NCBI GenBank assembly: GCA_029204225.1
Contig: CM055093.1
Location: forward strand, 34,856,525 to 34,920,524
DNA: 64,000 bases
Reading direction: 5' to 3'
Origin: Diphasiastrum complanatum
Lineage: Eukaryota > Streptophyta > Lycopodiopsida > Lycopodiales > Lycopodiaceae
A model generated the notes under the pieces. That model saw only the letters and a program-made list of their open reading frames with translations, had not been told where the DNA came from and searched no databases. This document shows, piece after piece, positions 61,286 to 64,000 of this stretch (positions within the stretch are counted from its first letter, which is position 1; the number at the start of each line of letters is the position of its first letter). The translations under genes were made by a program, and so were the position numbers.

Positions 61286-61339
61286 ATTGTGTTGCCTAGA
61301 GAATCACAGCTTGGATATCATGCAGTGATAACCTGGGAA

Positions 61340-61352
61340 GGCTCTGATACCA
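61340..61352 (-). promoter_or_regulatory. primer-binding site (tRNA-iMet)
   Basis: TGGTATCAGAGCC on the minus strand, five bases inside the proposed LTR end. Confidence 0.88.
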
Positions 61353-61357
61353 TATAG

Positions 61358-62001
61358 TGAAATTAGTTCTTTGTTTGCGTTCGTTTGGTTTTCTTTTGCG
61401 GAAGTTTCAGGATCCTAAGCAAGCGACTATAGATCACAGAACATAAAAGATTCAAGCAATCAAGGCGACAAGAACAATGAGATGGAGAAGAGAGCAATTG
61501 CATTATCTGTTTTTGAGTTTCGAGTGAGTTGGTCAGTGTCTCGCTCGTTGGCGGCCTGACGCTCAACTCAATCGCTGTGTTCTGCTCGTTGGCAGACAAC
61601 TATTCTCTCTATTTTTCGTCTCTCTATCATCTTTTTTGTGTTGATTTAAAATGTGTATTTATCTCCATTGTGTGGAGTTTACAAGACAAATAATCAGAGA
61701 ATTACAAGACAAGTCAACACTAATCAACTAGTTAGTTATTCTCTGTTATCGCTAACTCTTTTAGTTGAGCGTGAGGTACAAGACTCCACGCTCATTGAGC
61801 TGCCAGTTGACGGCTCGAATTGCTTTCTTTCGTTTCGTGTCTCTTTGTTTCATTTCATGGCCGTTAGAGTTGAATCTCGAATACTTTCTTTTCGACCTTC
61901 GAGGTATGTTTGACCTTCGGGGAATGTTCAAACTTCCACCTTCGCTTCGTTTCGTTTCATCACCTTCGCGACAAAGTTGCAGGAGTTCACAATTTTTGAC
62001 A
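61358..62001 (-). repeat. 5' LTR of the inverted copia element
   Basis: Read on the minus strand it starts TGTCAAAAATTG and ends TAATTTCA. The start was chosen as the TG at 62001-62000; without the 3' copy this end is an inference. Confidence 0.6.
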
Positions 62002-62373
62002 GTACAAGTTATCAAAAAGGCAATGATAAAAAGAAAAGCAAGAGAGTACCGATGAAGAATATTGATGACTTATCTACACATAGCGACAATTAAAAGAAAA
62101 GAATTCGAACATTCAAGTATGTTTTCTTATAAACTGTTTATTTGATTTGTATTTGTCATTTAAGTTTGATTTGCATTTGATAATATGCATTATCAATTTA
62201 TTAAACATAATTTGAGTTTTATATGTTTGTTGTAGTTCATGTTTGGTGGCAAAGAACTATTTAACAAATCGTTCATGCATTGGAGAATCTTTAAGTCATG
62301 TTCTACCAAGAAAGTCAAGAAAGGCAATGATGAAAAATCCTCGATTTGAAAAAATGAAAAAAAAAATTTGCAG
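62002..62373. other. spacer or intron upstream of the transposase-like gene
   Basis: AT-rich. It ends in an acceptor-like AAATTTGCAG (62364-62373) directly before the next reading frame, so at least one upstream exon may exist. Confidence 0.5.
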
Positions 62374-64000
62374 AGATTGTTTTGAATAAGGTTCAAACTT
62401 ACTTGGATGCAAATGTGATACAAGGTGCATGTGATGATTCTAGAATTAGCAAAAATGCTTATTCTACTCTTTTTAGAATAGTTAAAGAAGCCTTTTTGCA
62501 TTGTCCATATCGGGTAAGATTAGCAAAAAATTATTATAATGACAAAATGTTCAAAGTAGTTGGCCAACCACTTCATATAACTGATTTATACAAATCAGAA
62601 AGTGGTGAGCTCAATTACAACGACTGCAATAATGTTTTTCTTGATATTGAACATATTCTAAAATACATTATTCGATTCTATAAACTAGACGAACGTCAAG
62701 TAAATGCTTCTTGGTTTCCAAGGGGAGGCTCGAACCTGGGACCAAAGAAACTTTGGATGCCAACCCAACCAACTGAGCCAACCCCGTTTCGTCAAGTAAA
62801 TGGAAAGATTATTATTGTAATGAAATTAGATGAATCCAAAATCATCAAAGGTTCAAAGTTGGAATGAGTGAGTGTCCATTCGATGAACAAAATTTCAAGT
62901 ATTGATGATCAAACATTTAGTGTTCAATCGAAAAATCACATATGGTGGTTGGCCACATTCCAAGTATACTTTCCAATTTTTAATTTTCTTTTTAAGTATC
63001 ATTATTAACATTGAATGTATTATCTTTTTTTTATTAACATGTCATGCATTACTTGCTTCTTTATGGGTCTTGAAAGATGACCATAAAATACTTTCATGGA
63101 TATTTTCACGTACAAACTATGGCGAGATTATAAAGAGACATTTGGAGGGTGAAAAACTTACAGTCGAAAACCATGGAAGTTTTCAAATTCAATGGCACCT
63201 TGCAGGCGATTTGAAAATATTGAAATGTATGTATAATGTCTCTCATGGGGCAACATCAAAGCATCCATGTCTTTAATGCATGAAGGATTGCTACAATATG
63301 AATTTGAAACAACCAAACACTGGCCCAACATGAGAAGCAGAAGATCCAAATATGAAAAGTGTGCTACCAATTCCATTAAAACATGTTCACATATGCACAT
63401 TTGTTTCTAATAAGCCATCTATTGGAGGTGCTAAAGCAAGAAGATTCTTATCCAATCACACATGCAAATAATCTGGTGTCAGATATGGAATTTGGAAAGA
63501 AATTGTTTCAGCCATATGTGTAATGGAAGGAAGTAATTGAATGGAAAAGGCACAAGTGTGGAAGAACTTCGACACACTCATAGGTGTTATCAAGAAGGAA
63601 AACCTATCATCAGAAGATATTAGTACTTTGCAAAATCATTGTTTCACATTTGTAAATCTGTACAAAATTGTTGGGAAAAGATTGCGTTACACATTACATG
63701 GTACTATTCTATTTCATAATATGGTACTTATCTCGTTCATTATTATATTTATTTCTACTGATGTTACTTATTTCAACTCTTGTTTGCAGCACAACTTTCT
63801 TCATCACGCAACTTATTTTGCAAAGGAATATGAGAGCTTAAGTATCTGGTCATCACAAGGCATGGAAAAATCACATTGGCACGCAAGAGGAACATTTCAT
63901 AGAGCTACAAATCATGGTGGACATAATTCAAAAAATAAATATTTAGCACAACTATTCCAATTGTTTTACAGACGAGCACAATTTAGATATCAAGCTAAGA
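62374..64000 (+). pseudogene. ORF-D: multi-exon transposase-like gene of an unfamiliar family (runs out of window)
   Basis: The first segment (62374-62976) reads KVQTYLDANVIQG, STLFRIVKEAFLHCPYRVRL, IVMKLDESKIIKGSKLE, a TGA at 62865-62867, then DDQTFSVQSKNHIWWLATFQ up to a GTATAC donor at 62977. The next segment starts in matching phase at 63068 (VLKDDHKILSWIFSRTNYGE) but the acceptor reads GG instead of AG. It continues with QIQWHLAGDLKILKCMYNVS, HGATSKHPCL and, past several stops, PLKHVHICTF and KPSIGGAKARRFLS. The last segment, from about 63789 after TTTGCAG, has GMEKSHWHARGTFHRATNHG. An Asp (MKLDES), an Asp (AGDLK) and a Glu (GMEKSH) are spaced as in DDE transposases, but this assignment is tentative. 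Confidence 0.5.
62694..62802 (-). mobile_element. tRNA-derived short retroposon with 13-bp target duplication
   Basis: An 83-bp insert (62707-62789) is flanked by the perfect 13-bp repeat CGTCAAGTAAATG (62694-62706 and 62790-62802). On the minus strand it holds a consensus pol III A box, TGGCTCAGTTGG (62780-62769), and B box, GGTTCGAGCC (62736-62727), 32 bases apart as in tRNA genes. The T-stem does not pair well, so it is not a working tRNA gene. Insert plus one duplicate is 96 bp, so the host frame (ORF-D) stays open and gains 32 codons. Confidence 0.88.

Larger units (their letters stand above)
57786..62001 (-). mobile_element. inverted Ty1/copia element lacking RNase H and 3' LTR
   Basis: On the minus strand the order is 5' LTR (62001-61358), PBS (61352-61340), gag, protease, integrase and RT. 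The sequence breaks off at about 57800, just after the RT connection block AHWQ, where RNase H should begin. Stops and frameshifts are spread along the polyprotein. Gag and IN details differ from the other copia elements here, so it is a separate family. Confidence 0.88.

Overview
The window is nuclear DNA of a land plant: AT-rich, gene-poor, and mostly retrotransposons in several layers. Host-like genes have plant introns and families: an IRE/IREH1-type AGC kinase gene and a pentatricopeptide-repeat (PPR) gene built from five near-regular L-S-P triplets. The PPR style, large introns, long GA/CT microsatellites and unfamiliar transposon genes suggest a fern or another large-genome seed-free plant. 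That is inference, since no marker gene fixes the species.

Layout. 1-434: inverted 5' end of a Ty1/copia element. 2380-7103: LINE remnant split by a complete but internally deleted copia element of the same family (3339-6494, TSD tgtcc). 9285-14702: five minus-strand exons of IREH1, N-terminal half only; a GC-rich promoter-like zone lies at 16.3-16.8 kb. 19149-23716: decayed coiled-coil ORFs followed by a four-exon MULE-type transposase gene carrying a frameshift and a stop. 24438-30469: young copia element (two 650-bp LTRs about 2.5% apart) in which the reverse transcriptase is replaced by about 356 codons of unrecognised in-frame sequence. 34.2-38.6 kb: fragments of gypsy integrase, a copia element and LTRs. 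38563-50249: outer gypsy element (LTR, leader, gag) split by a complete 8.6-kb gypsy-like element (40135-48714). That inner element has gag and two unrecognised ORFs but no visible pol. 50250-51190: inverted and direct pieces of the same unknown ORF set. 52151-54408: PPR gene. 57786-62001: inverted copia element lacking RNase H and its 3' LTR. 62374-64000: unfamiliar multi-exon transposase-like gene carrying a tRNA-derived retroposon inserted in frame.

How the parts work together. Most mobile elements here are non-autonomous: they keep signals recognised by others (LTR, PBS, PPT) and lost enzymes. Only the PPR gene and the IREH1 exons look maintained. The IREH1 kinase domain is not in the window, so that gene either crosses a very large repeat-filled intron to the left or is truncated.
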